Source: Diadema setosum (Eukaryota > Echinodermata > Echinoidea > Diadematoida > Diadematidae). Taken from it: DNA of 64,000 bases. Below the pieces are notes generated by a model. The model was not told where the DNA came from and ran no database searches. It saw only the letters and a program-made list of their open reading frames with translations. Below, piece by piece: positions 51,612-63,108 of the stretch (position 1 is its first letter; every line of letters begins with the position of its first letter). The stretch is taken from positions 23,049,674 through 23,113,673 of the forward strand of contig NC_092700.1 in the NCBI RefSeq assembly GCF_964275005.1, in the 5' to 3' direction. A program made the translations under genes and the position numbers.

Positions 51612-54600
51612 CTGCAGGCAACAAAGACATATATCATGGGTGTTTTGTTACAGCCTCGTTTCACAGCCACTATCTGTCTTGGAAAAGAATCTAAATCTCA
51701 AAGGGACACAGATGAGATGGTGTTCAATAATTTTAAGTGTGAAAATTCCTACTCTAACTCATTCACCAAGAAGCAAATTTTGATGTGAAAATCGTTGCAA
51801 TTGCTGAAGACAATTTGTGTTAAAATGCACTTGCATGGCAAAGTCTTTCCTCTCACATTCCTCTCACAATAGTGTTAGATTTATTTTCATTTCCATGTTC
51901 CCCTTTACATATATATATGTTACAATTGATGTCTAAATTCATGTCAACGAAGAAAAACAATGAAGCACACAAAAATTGTTGCGACTGCCACAATCAAGCT
52001 TCAGATTTGACTAGAGATGATCACTTTTCAGTGAGTTCAAATATGAAAATGTAACAAATAGTGGGATCATGTCAGGCAACAATCATCTTGGTTTGACGTA
52101 ATTTCTAGCTGCATGTATTTTTGTGGCGGTAGTAACAGTAAAACAGAAATGATGAAATATAAGCATAATGTGTGACCGAATTAACTTCAAAACAATATAT
52201 CGTAGCATTATGATAATTCATACAAGAAATATGATAATGAAATGAAATGTTGAGGTTGCAAGTCTAGCAAGTTACAGTCATAAAAAGATCAGGGGAGCAT
52301 GGGCACATGTAAAACAGGCAAATGAGAACAGAATCTATCACTTTCGTTTTGGACTCTGGGAGAAAGAATCTGAAGACTCACCGGTGGGAGTTCGATGTGG
52401 GTTGCCATGGCGTCCAGCGCCAGGCTGTTCCTCCAGGAACTGATGCGGTCCTTGCTGTTGCTCTGGGTGAAGTCGAGGATGTCCTTTTTCATCTCGTTCT
52501 GCCGCCGTACCTTCTGCTGCCGCACTTGGTAACAGTGATACAACAAGACTTGACAGAGAAAGAGAAAGAAGAAACAATGTGTTTTAACTCCTTTTCACTC
52601 CTTTTTAATTCCTTTTTGAAGAAAAACAATGCTACATTCTGTTAACCCACTGAGGATGAGTCCAAAGCATGCTCGGGCAGGGGTCTATGTAGCCTTATAT
52701 TTGTCAAGGCCCTCTCGCTATAATGGGCGAGCGAAGCAAACCCAGCAAAGCGCGACAGTGCGAGGGCCTTTTGAGATCTTGGAAATGCATGTTTTAGCAA
52801 AATCAGCCTGTCCTCAATGGCCTAAGATGAACTTGAAGAAAAAAAAAAAACAGTATTGATATTGACACTGTCATTTCTATAGTGCCTTTCCGATTAAAAC
52901 TGAGCATGATCATCGCCTTTGACTTGAGAAGAGGAATATAAATTGTTACAAAAGTAAAAAAAAAACAAAACAACAAATTTTAAAAAGATTTCTTTCACAG
53001 GTGTTACAGAAACTAGAGATGGAGGTACAGTTGAACCTCTCGTATCCGGACAAGTCGGGACCGGGGCTCATCCGGATAAGGGATTTGGCCGGATACGGGA
53101 GACTCAATGCTTTATACACGTACATATACATACACATGTACTGATGTAGCGAATTGTAGTACCACATGTAGTAATGTGTATACTGCAACCTTTCGTTGTT
53201 ACATTTGGGGATGTTTGGGGATGTTAAAATGTCTGAAGGTAAGCAATTTGGAAGGAAATTTAATGTAATGTATGTTAATCATGTTCGAAGTAATATGTAA
53301 TTCAAGTGTGTTTGTGTAGGAGTTCTCAAGGAGTTAGGAATCCCCCTTTCCTCCCATAATTATTAAAACAAAAATCACGGCGAGATTGCGACCGTATAAT
53401 AGAGAGATCCGGATAAAGGGAGGCCGGATAAGAGAGGTTCAACTGTAGATTGATTATACAGAATTTGTTTGGCATACTCATGCTCGATGACTCAAGTGTG
53501 ACACCAGCTACCTGGGTTTGAACAATGCTGCTATCTAGCTATATCATATTTCATACATAGCTACAGTATATCCAAGTAGCAGAGTTACAACAGTCCAACC
53601 TGCTCAAAACCACTGACTACACTGCCTGGTTGCATGATTCCAGGTTAAGAAAGTTATCAATTCTTTTGAAACGTCATCATGGTACAGTGATACATTCCTG
53701 AAGTCCTCGGGATCAGCCGTTTTCCTTCGTTAAAACAACATTTCGTTTTGTAATAAAATAAATACACAATAAAAAACATAGATAGGATAATGTTGCGGCC
53801 TTAATTTCTATTTCCTTGTAACCGGAATTTTGTTATAACTGTGTTTTTTATAACGGGACTACACTGTAAAAAGAACAATGAAAACAAAATTCAGCTGCAG
53901 CAGCTGAGAACTAACACTGCTGTATTTTAGGTACTTATGTTGTGTATGGTTGTACGGGAGAATGAATGCTCAAGAAGGCGCCACTCAGGAAAAAGACATA
54001 TGTATGAAACTATGTCAATTTATCTCGAGTACTGTACTCACATATTATGAACAGCACAGCTGCCCCTCCGACTGCAATGCCGAACCACTCCAGGATTGAG
54101 AGTTGGTGCGGTCCAGCGGTGGTGACGATCAGTTCGGTGGACACGTCCACTGGCGAGGACGGGGATGTCAGGGTGGGAGTTGGTTGAAGGGAGAGAGTTG
54201 AGGTCATGCTTGCACCAGATGATGATGCCGATGTGGCAAAAATTGGTGAGATGGAAGACTGAAGAGGGACCAACAAAGTCCCGTCTAATGTTGCCATGGA
54301 AATATCGGATGGCGTCATCCCCAACGACAAAAATACTGATGATGAATTTGGTAATGACGATGATGATAATATGACTGATGGTGAAGGTGATGATGAGTTG
54401 AGAGAATGCATTGCCATCGGCAATGTCTGTGAGTTGTGACCATATGATGGCGTTATGCCATCGGAGAGTGAAGCTGCCAAGTTTGAGGATACCTCAGCAG
54501 CTGAAGATGATGGAATGGGCGTTAGTGGAATGGAAGGCGTGGATGACATCATCATTGTAGGAAAGAGTAGACTGGAATTGTTCAGAGGGAATGAAGACAT

Positions 54601-54803
54601 TTCAGTAGAAGCTGTTGGAGTGGCCACGATGTATGACTGTGATGCCAATGATGATGACAATGGCAGTGACGCTGAGAAAGTAACAGGAGTTGAAACGACT
54701 GCAAAAGGGCTCTCCGTTGTAACAAACATCGTTGAAATCATCCAAGAGGTCTCATTGGCGGCGTAAGTGAGAGCAAAATTGCTGAGAATGATGAAGGCAA
54801 CAG
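51495..54803 (-). CDS. Mucin-like single-pass type I membrane protein, 5' exon missing
   Basis: Seen: three minus-strand exons (54803-54042, 52548-52382, 51611-51495) with good splice sites join in frame to about 347 residues and a TGA. In order: the hydrophobic end of a signal peptide (VAFIILSNFALTYA, then ANETS), about 220 residues very rich in Ser, Thr and Pro with several N-x-S/T sequons, one membrane span (WFGIAVGGAAVLFIIFLLYH), a basic stop-transfer region (RQQKVRRQNEMKK) and a roughly 90-residue tail ending TNL. Inference: a heavily O-glycosylated surface protein with a signalling or scaffold-binding tail. I do not recognise a named family; ectodomains of this type diverge fast, so the tail is the best search query. 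The start codon and first part of the signal peptide must be on an exon above 54803 ending in phase 1. Confidence 0.8.
52382..52548 (-). CDS. Mucin-like membrane protein, juxtamembrane and tail exon
   Basis: This 167 nt exon has a strong polypyrimidine tract and CAAG acceptor at 52549 and a CCG/GTGAGT donor at 52381. TC completes a Phe, then the exon reads LLYHCYQVRQQKVRRQNEMK and continues KDILDFTQSNSKDRISSWRN, SLALDAMATHIELPP. The first residues finish the membrane span, followed by a basic cluster. Marked GC enrichment compared with flanking introns supports coding. The region SKDRISSWRNS offers possible phosphorylation sites, but no known motif is certain. Confidence 0.85.
52642..52826. 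mobile_element. TTAA-type MITE, GTTGAGGAC family, with an internal insertion
   Basis: TTAACCCACTGAGGATGAGTC and TGTCCTCAATGGCC match the copies at 1570 and 2283. Between CTATGTAGCC and GGAAATGCATGTTTTAGC there is an extra palindrome-rich segment at about 52706-52778 (AAGGCCCTCTCGC and GTGCGAGGGCCTT) absent from the others. It lies in intron 2 of the mucin-like gene, near exon 52382-52548. Confidence 0.7.
53028..53445. mobile_element. 418 bp pogo/Tigger-like MITE
   Basis: CAGTTGAACCTCTCGTATCC on the left and AAGAGAGGTTCAACTG on the right are inverted ends flanked by TA. GATCCGGATAAAGGG and ATCCGGATAAGGG repeat internally. It lies in intron 2 of the mucin-like gene. Confidence 0.85.
53685..53866. 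mobile_element. TA-flanked pogo-like MITE, CAGTGxAxTCCC family, diverged copy
   Basis: It starts CAGTGATACATTCCTGAAGT and ends ATAACGGGACTACACTG with TA on both sides. Shares GGATCAGCCGTTTTCCTTCG and AATACACAATAAAAAACAT with the copy at 54979. Confidence 0.8.
54042..54803 (-). CDS. Mucin-like membrane protein, large ectodomain exon
   Basis: The acceptor is a long T-rich tract ending CTTCTTGCAG at 54804. The upstream in-frame ATG at 54855 is therefore intronic and was not chosen as start. The donor is GTGAGTAC at 54041-54034. The 762 nt begin with the last two bases of a split codon and end with one base (T). The exon encodes the signal-peptide tail, the Ser/Thr/Pro-rich ectodomain with NET, NNSS and NSS sequons, and most of the membrane span. 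Reading past the donor would give only EYSTRDKLT and a stop. There is no Cys in the ectodomain, consistent with an extended, unfolded mucin stalk. Confidence 0.8.
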
Positions 54804-54978
54804 CTGCAAGAAGCAAAAAAACAAAAAAAAAACAAAAACAAAAACAACAGTGCAATTTGGCAGAAATGTATGTTTCTTCTGTGCCATAATTTTATGAATT
54901 TGGAAACATTTCTGATAAAGTCTGCTAATATAAACATGCTATTATCATTAAAATTCTATGAAAGCTGAATTCATAATA

Positions 54979-55167
54979 CAGTGGACTCCCCTTATGCCCA
55001 AGTCCTTGGGACAGGCGGTTTTCTTTCGTTACATTGAGATTTCGTTATAACCGAAGAAATACACAATAAAAAACATTGAGCTGATGATGTTGCGGCCCAA
55101 AATTTCTACTTCGCTGTAATAGCAATTTCGTTATCTGACCATGGTTCATCATAACGGGAGTGCACTG
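54979..55167. mobile_element. TA-flanked pogo-like MITE, CAGTGxAxTCCC family
   Basis: CAGTGGACTCCCCTTATGCC and ATAACGGGAGTGCACTG are inverted ends flanked by TA. It lies just upstream of the 54042-54803 exon. Confidence 0.85.
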
Positions 55168-55355
55168 TATCCTGTGATCATTTCACATAATCAACAAAAA
55201 ACTTGGTAATAACCTGCTATCAGAGGAATGAATTACCATTCCAGATGACCAATCAGAATGCAGTATGAGAGGATGTAAGTGTTAGTTGTGGTTTACAGTC
55301 TGACTAGTCATAAAAATTTGCACTTCCAATACTGAAGTTGTTAGTTTGTTCATCA

Positions 55356-55504
55356 GGGGCCTGTTTTATAAAACTTGTCATCAGTGACAAGTTGTCATAG
55401 ATGTGACAAGCTACTCAAATCCTTGCAGCTGATTGGCTGAGAGCAAATTTGTCATAGAAATCTGGCAGCTGTCACTGATGACACGTTTTATGAAACGGGC
55501 CCCA
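55356..55504. mobile_element. GGGCC-type hairpin MITE, copy 2
   Basis: GGGGCCTGTTTTATAAAACT and the right end CACGTTTTATGAAACGGGCC are inverted. Inner TTGTCATCAGTGACA and TGTCACTGATGACA also pair. Same end type as 17636-17806. Confidence 0.85.
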
Positions 55505-55782
55505 GGTCTGTCCACTCTTCTTGAAGACTGAATACAGCATGTACAGCTGTAGCGTGGGGAGAGAAGAATGGCCCGGTGATTAAATTGATATCTTCATTTG
55601 CTGGTCACTGGGGTTTACATTTGAAAACCACAAAATAGTGCAGGCCTGCTAAAAAAGAATTGCCCATCAGCGAATATGTGCACCAAAGCATACGGCCAAC
55701 GGTAACTGTTCCATTTCAGTTAAGATTCTTCTGTTGCATGGGTACTCCCATAGAGATCAGTAACAAAGGTGCATACAATTTG

Positions 55783-55945
55783 TTAAAGGCATAATTTAGC
55801 TTTTGCAGATAAAACAAAGACCCAGCATTAGCACTTCAAAATAGTTCTAAAATGTGAGTCAGGGATAGAAACAACCAATGTAAAAATTTGAACCAGTATA
55901 ATTGATATTAACTATTGTTAAGTATAAAAAATGTGAACAATAGAT
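55783..55945 (+). repeat. Dispersed repeat (partner of 38160-38337), cut by the 7.9 kb element
   Basis: It runs TTAAAGGCATAATTTAGC, CCCAGCATTAGCACTTCAAA, ATGTGAACAATAG and then breaks off at the left boundary of the 7.9 kb element. The copy at 38160-38337 continues past this point (TTATAATATAAATG). Confidence 0.7.
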
Positions 55946-57237
55946 ATATATGGCCATTTTTACAATCAGTGGTGTAAAACGCAGTATTGGCACTAATTGG
56001 TGTATAACTTTCTTATACACTGACAGATATGCATTATTTTTTCTCATAAACTTACCACCCACAGTGTCTACCTTGGGTACCTTAATGAACTTTCTTTCCT
56101 TTTTCTTTCAGAAGTGGCAGGCACTTACATGCTTGAAATCCAACACTTTTGGTGTACTCACTCTGACATAGTATTTTTGTCAGAGCTAGCATATTAAATT
56201 GTTTATTCCTTTTCATTATTTTTGTTGCTGTTGTGATAGACAGGTATCCAACATTAAGAACTATTATGTTTACCAGGTTCTGCTTTGTCTTCTTTAAATA
56301 CTGAAATTGTCCAAACTTTATGTTTCGGAGGTGACATTTTCCGTTAACAATTAACCCCTCTTTTGAGTTAGCTCTTGTTCACTATTATAAAATTCAACTT
56401 TGCTAATTTCCATCAAAACAGAATAGGCCATTTTCAAACAAAAGTGGACATGAGGGTGAAAATTAAAACTTGGAAGAAATCAGTAGGCTTCAATATTTTT
56501 TGAAACTAGATATCTTAGACCATATTCTTCCATAAAGATTACGTAAAATAATTTATTATATCTCGTAATACAGCAAATTTAGGACTTGGGTAATTTAATG
56601 TCATAAAATGTGTATTTTTGCATCAAAATTCACATACTGCAAATCATGATAAAATATTTGTATTTGAAGAGTTATTTGTTGATAATATAAAACCTTAATA
56701 TTGTATTTATCCCCTGAATAGCATTACATATTCTCAGAAATCATTTTCAGAACAAATGAGGGCTTCAAAGTTTTCAAAAATGGTTGTCGTGTCACTCACG
56801 TTTTAAACATAAAAAGTTTTCTAGAGCTGTGTATTTTGAAAATCAAATTACCCTAATACAAAACCAAATACAGTTTCACCATACCTTATTTCATGTGTAG
56901 TAACTTTGTCCAATTTGTAATATGTAAAGCCAGAATCTACAGTCAAAGTTCTGTCGTGTCACTCACAATGTCGTGTCACTCACGATATGTCGTGTCACTC
57001 ACGATATCATATTGTACACAAATCAGGACAGAGACTAATCATTAAAACATTATACTAAATGGAAACTATGAATATACAAATGTCATCCCTGGTAAGAGTA
57101 GGCCTCCTGTAGCTTTTCCTATTTATTTTCCAATTTGCCCATTGCAACTGGAATAGTCTGGTTATGATGAGTTCATCTGCATGTTACAGTGTGTTTGTGT
57201 TTGAAATCGGCACCATATCTTTTACATGTGGGCATTA

Positions 57238-57238
57238 C

Positions 57239-57269
<31 letters not shown>

Positions 57270-57276
57270 AAAAAAA
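57238..57276. repeat. C-tract/A-tract junction
   Basis: About 22 C followed directly by 17 A, within the 7.9 kb element. Confidence 0.95.
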
Positions 57277-59040
57277 TCCCAAGAATAAAAAAACAAAGAT
57301 AATGAACAAATATCCAGAAACAACTTTGTTTCACAGTGGATAGTATTTAGGAAGGGTCATAGCAAACCGATAATTTTTGGTCCAATTTGGAAAAAAACCC
57401 AGCATTTTTCAGCTATTGAAATAGTGTGTCTTTTGCTGAAAACATTCATATTTGGCAAAATTTGCATGTACAAGGTAGATCTTCTAAAGTAGAAATTTTC
57501 ACTATAAAATGACTTTCAGCTGATTAATCCTCCTTGGTATCTATCTATCTATAAATATTCAAATTTCAACCCCTTTCAAAGTGCCATGTCTATCCTATTT
57601 TTGACGTACAAGTTTTGGTAGAAAAACAGTGTTTTGGTCAAATTTTGTTCTAAATTCAAATGCAAAGCTAAAATGTGATATCACACAACACATCCACAAA
57701 GTTCTTTAAAAACCTGCATAATTCAATTAAAAAAAAGTGCTATGGACATTACATCGCCATGCTGCAGACATTACACATTCGTAGAAAAAGTATTTAAATG
57801 TAAAGTTATGATTGAGAGTAATAGTTTGGATTCTACACTGCAATATTGATATCTGTCATAATGAATGCCCGAGCCCTTGCATAATTTATTAAACATTGAT
57901 GTGGGACTAAATTTCATCAGCAATAAGTGCACTGTTCAACAAGGTTTTGACCAATCTTCTGCATCCATTACGATCTTCTATACAAGCTTGTAGATCTACA
58001 TATTTTTACCATGAAACTCTCAGGCAATTGCTGTAACCTTCAACTCTGTAACTATGTAACAGCAACAGCATATCATGCTGAGCAATTACACTGTGTTGGC
58101 AAGATTGTGAGTTGAAACATTGTTTGAGAAGAGAAACAGAAACATCCCTGTTATGGTCAGTTGCTGTCTGACTTGTCTGTGAAACACATTCCAACTCAGA
58201 TTGTGAATATCTGACCATGTCATGACTGGTAGCCATCTCGACACATTTTGTCAGATAAGAGAGATGTGCTCAACATGACACTCTATGCAAGTTGTGTTTG
58301 GGGCATACAAAAGACATTATCAATTTACTATTCAATCCAGTTATTTACATGATAATTTTATGTTTCATCATTCAAATAATGTGGATTGAAAAGGAATGTG
58401 ACTGGAAATACCCCTTCCTCAGAATCTACAGTTTGTTCCTTCTAGTAACTGTATTTTGGTTTGTAGAAATATAATGTTGTATCATAGCAACATTTACGTC
58501 CTGAATTACTATTACTTTGCAGAAGAATCAAGTGTTTTGTACTTTTAGAAATCATTTTGTACTTGATTTTTTTAGCAATCCAGAAAAGTGATTACTGTGG
58601 TCAAACTTTACTAAGTGATCTGTTAAGAGGCTAGTGCTAGGAGTATGAAATTTCTGAAAAGACAAGAATCCATCAAAATTGCTTTGAGTGCAGCAAAGGA
58701 GAGCCATTCTTAGAACAGAATGAAGTCACAGCAGTAGTCCTTCTCCCACAATGAACCAACAACAAGAAAAAACAACAACTAAACACTTTTAGTAGCTTCA
58801 AGCCGATGTGGGAGCAAACAAACCATTTTTTCTAAACAGACTTTTCTCATCCTAGAAAGGATTGTGTAGAAGAAATAAAGTAAAACAAATCCTTCATAGT
58901 GCAAAATTACATACTGAACATTTGTTGAAGTCTTACAATGTGTGCATTAGTTTTCATTAGAATAGAAATTGTTTATTAGTGCAGAGTTACCATGAACATA
59001 ATGCCAAAAAAAGTTACATTGTTGAGATAATTGTGGAATT
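57277..59040. other. Interior of the 7.9 kb element without motifs or genes
   Basis: AT-rich, no long frame, no inverted repeat noticed, and no copy of either 16-mer between 57005 and 59048. Confidence 0.5.
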
Positions 59041-60957
59041 TTTGCACTTGTCGTGTCACTCACGTTTTGAATGTCGTGTCACTCACGGCACGTAAGGGTG
59101 AACCATTTACAACAGAGATGGAGGGATTGATTGTGACTATATATGTTAGATAGGTACACTATTGATGTACACGCACTAGTACTCATGGTTCTCTTGGAGC
59201 ACTACTTTGGCACGAATCCAGCTGTAACCGTTAATGGTCAGAAACCCATGTCCGAAATTTGTCGTGTCACTCACGCATCGTTTTCTAATAATAATTTACT
59301 TGTTAATTGGAGAATTCAAATCCAACTGGTAATGGTACATGCCAGTCCTACACTGAACCTAAAATGGTAGTCATGATCCATTCATAACCTCCAGGTGGGA
59401 AGATATGTGCCCTTCTAACTCTCAGATTGTCGTGTCACTCACATTTGAAAATGACCAATAGTAATCAATCTGACTTAACTTTGATCCAAAGATTATTTAA
59501 TTCAAATAACTTATCATTTTTTGGTGAGCGTTTATAAATTTATGTAACTTTTCCGTTAACATTTCTGTCACCTCCGAGACAACAGATTTATGTATTTAAT
59601 TTTTTTATTCTTGACATCAGTTATACATTACATTTGCAAAAATGTAACATATCCCCTCACATTATCTCTGAAGGAAGGTAGTAGAAATATAGCCTGTTGT
59701 TTTCATTTCGGAGCAATTTACAATTTTCCGTTAACACTTGTCACCTCCGAAACAATTGTCACCTCCGAAACAAGAGGCATATTATATTTGATAATTTCTC
59801 AAAGACAAAGCAATTTTGTTTGATTCTGTCCAATTGACAGGAATCTCTTTTGGATGACAATAGTAATATGGCAACAGGAAGTGAGAATTTTCTAGGGATT
59901 AATAAAAGATTCAATAAAAACTAAAAATTACTGTTTCGGAGGTGACAAAACACTGTTAACAAGATTTTTTGTTCATTTCTGTTGAAGAGAAACCATATCA
60001 TGTACAACAATGGTTTCATTTATTTTAGTAACATAAGTCTCAAAGTGGAGAAATCAACTACCACACTCTCACTCTTTTTTTTTATTACTAGACTGTACGT
60101 TTTAGGGCAAATTTACATTTTTTCACTTTTTTTAACAATGAGAATGCACAAAATACACCCATCTGTTGTATATATAATATTGTAATCAAGATCATTTCTC
60201 CTGCTTTAGTTAAGTATACATACTAGATGCTTTCATCTCAGAAGCTTGATTTCCAACAAGCAATTTAGTTGTGAAGATTTACCAATCACAGCTTTCCTTG
60301 TAGGTTGCTTTTTCTTGTGTTTCGGAGGTGACATTGTTTGTTAACACCATATTGTTATGTGATAGTGAAAGGCAAGACTTCAGTTCCTTTTCACTATCTA
60401 TTAACATTTTCTAATACACATTTAATATCTACAAAATCATCACAATAGAAGTGACTTTTGTATACATAGCTCACCAGAATTCCCTTGATACCAAAGTAAT
60501 ACATGTGGCAGTTCATGCATGCCCTAGTCCACAATCTTTAAAAAAAAGAATGTAAAAAAAAAAAATCAAATAATCAAACTCCACAAAAAGGCAACATGCC
60601 TATAGCTGGTGCACAACTTGTTCTTGAATTCATAGTTGTTGTTTTTCCATGTACAATGTGGTAATTATAAACAAAATTGTGATTTTTTTTTTTAATATGA
60701 CAATAATTATTACATTTTCCAAGTTGAACCAACTGTTTATGACATTGTATTTTTTAAGATTATTGAAGTTATGTGACAACTAAAGTGAACAGAGGAACAA
60801 GTCCCCAGGACTGGAAAGGGAAAGATTAAAAAAAAAAAACAAGATTTGTAGTTCTATTTCAGTACTTTTGATGAGGTGTTTACCTTGTTTTGTTATTATG
60901 TTTTATCTTAGAATTTGGCTTTAAGTACTGGAATTTCAAGGAAAAGAAAATGGTTTC

Positions 60958-61532
60958 TTAAAGGACAAGTCCACTTTCATATACATGTGGATTGAGTGAA
61001 TGCAAATGTTCAACAGTAAAACATATCATTGAAAGTTTGGGGGAAATTGGACAATCCATTCAAAAGTTATGGGTTTTTTAAGTATCTGCGCAATCACTGC
61101 TGGATGAGACAACTACGACAGTGTATGATGTCACATGCATACAACGATATAAGGAAAATATAAGTGAATTTCACAAAACTTTACTTTTTGAAAAAAGTGC
61201 ACATTTCTTCAACTTGCTTCTGATGTATTTTAGGGCAATATTATTCACCCTGCCTTCCAAAAGAGAGAAGTCATGTGTTCTTTTGTTGTGCAAGAAAAGT
61301 GAAAATACAGCATGTTGAATTTTCTTGATACTTTCTCTATATCCTTGTACACATGTGACATCACAAGCTATAGAAGTCTTCTCATTCAGCTTTGACTGAG
61401 CAGAAACTTTAAAAATCCATAACTCTGGAATGGATTGCCTTACTTTCCTCAAACTCTCACTGATGTTTTTTTTTTACTAATATTGCTATATTTACTCAAC
61501 ACTCATGTCTATTGAGGTGAACTTGTCCTTTT
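60958..61532. mobile_element. 575 bp TTAA-type MITE, AAAGGACAAGTTCACC family, copy 2
   Basis: TTAAAGGACAAGTCCACTTT to GAGGTGAACTTGTCCTT matches the copy at 45424 end to end. It is nested in the 7.9 kb element, so it inserted later. The right TTAA is lost (CCTTTTCC). Confidence 0.85.
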
Positions 61533-62674
61533 CCAGTTTCGGTCCCTTATAGGTTTATTTGAGACCAGTTTGTGTCCGGGACCTTCTGTGAAGTTGATGG
61601 GGAAAATTACTGAACAAAAACAAATTTTCCCCTCAAGTTCACAGAAAAGCATTATGCTGCTCTCTTCAGCTGGGAAACACAAACTGTTGTCTTAACCAAA
61701 CTGTAAAAACCTGTTAAAGATTAGTATGAATTACAATCTCAAACAAAATATGAGCTGGTATCCATTATCATGAAAGAGAATAAGCAAACAAAATAACAAG
61801 TAAGAACTGAAAGAAAGAGCTTATATTTGAAAATTAAAGCCATGAGGAAAGACATGTTCACTAAATAGTTAACACCTGAGAAGTTGGGTTGTCTCTGTGT
61901 TGTGTCACCTCAAAAACAATAAAATGTTTTTTCTTATCATATACTTTTTACTCTCAAAAGTGACTGTTGAATATGCATGATTTGCAGGTAATTTTCAATC
62001 AATTCAAAATGATATGTAAAATATATTTTAGTAATGTCAGCAGTTTAAATGAATCTGGTGTATAGAAAATTTATCTCAGATGAACCAAACACCTTTCACC
62101 AGTATTATAACATTTGTATGGTGGCTATCAAGGATGATGAAGAATTCATGAACATCCTTGAATTAATCTATTTATAAAACTATGTGCAAACAAAAATGTA
62201 CACAAGTCAAATTTTAATTTTTGCTTTTGGTATGCATACCGTATGTCCCCGCCAAAAAATTACAGTGGTACCCTCCGTAACGATAACTTTAAAGATAGTG
62301 AATCAAACTAAAATACAATGTAAGGGATTGAAACTATAACTCATTGCCCATGCCTTACAGAAAACCCCATTCAATTTGCTTCAGAGGTCAAAGAGAATTG
62401 AGGATTTTTGTAGAGCATGTGAGGAATCCCTTCCCTCCAAGTTCTGCATGTGTTTACACATTAATATGCAGTTCCAAGAGCATCCAAGTGCTGAACTTGG
62501 ATGCTGAAGAATCAGACTCCTGACATCCTTTATAAAAATCCACATTTCTTTGAGATCACTTAACCAAATTGACTGGGGCTTTCTGCAAAATAGAGCTAAG
62601 ATGTTATAATTTAAGACCCCAAAGTAGAATTTAGTTGATTTAATCATATTGGGTGCTATCAATGCAAAAGTCTA

Positions 62675-62709
62675 TTTTTTTTTTTTTTTTTTTTTGGGGG
62701 GGGGGGGGG
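62675..62709. repeat. T-tract/G-tract junction
   Basis: About 21 T followed directly by 14 G. Confidence 0.95.
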
Positions 62710-62730
62710 ACATACTATATGAATACATGA

Positions 62731-63108
62731 ACACAATGTTAACATTGAATGTCACCTCCGAAACAAAGTTATTCTTCCCTGGTGTTGTGGAATAAAATAT
62801 TCTGAGAGTAAAGAAACATTTCTGAAATGATCTTACACCCTCATTTCAATTTAAGGTAGAAAATGGAATGCCATGTTTCTTCAGGTTACAATATCTAGCT
62901 AATGTTCATCATATTCTTACTGTAAATTAATATTTTAACACAATGTTAACATTGAATGTCACCTCCGAAACGAAGTGATTCTTCCCCGGTGTTGTGGAAT
63001 AAAATGTTCAGAGAGCAAAGAAACATTACTAAAATGATCTCACACCCTCATCTCAAGTTAAGGTAGAAAATGGAATGCCATGTTTCTTCAGATTACAATA
63101 TTTAGCTT
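62731..63108. repeat. 207 bp tandem duplication carrying the bipartite motif
   Basis: Copies begin ACACAATGTTAACATTGAAT at 62731 and 62938 and share GGTGTTGTGGAATAAAAT and GGTAGAAAATGGAATGCCAT, with scattered substitutions. Each copy has one GTTAAC-N6-TGTCACCTCCGAAAC unit. Confidence 0.9.

Larger units (their letters stand above)
56785..59444 (+). repeat. TGTCGTGTCACTCACG motif array
   Basis: Starts at 56785, 56952, 56969, 56989, 59049, 59072, 59260 and 59429. Six are identical; two end in A instead of G. All are on the plus strand. Three are packed within 53 bases at 56952-57004 and two within 40 bases at 59049-59087. The flanks do not match each other. Confidence 0.9.

Noticed and set aside
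54804..54855. Upstream ATG extending the mucin-like frame to 281 codons
   Set aside because: The extra residues are encoded by the T-rich tract and AG acceptor of the intron, so the exon starts at 54803.
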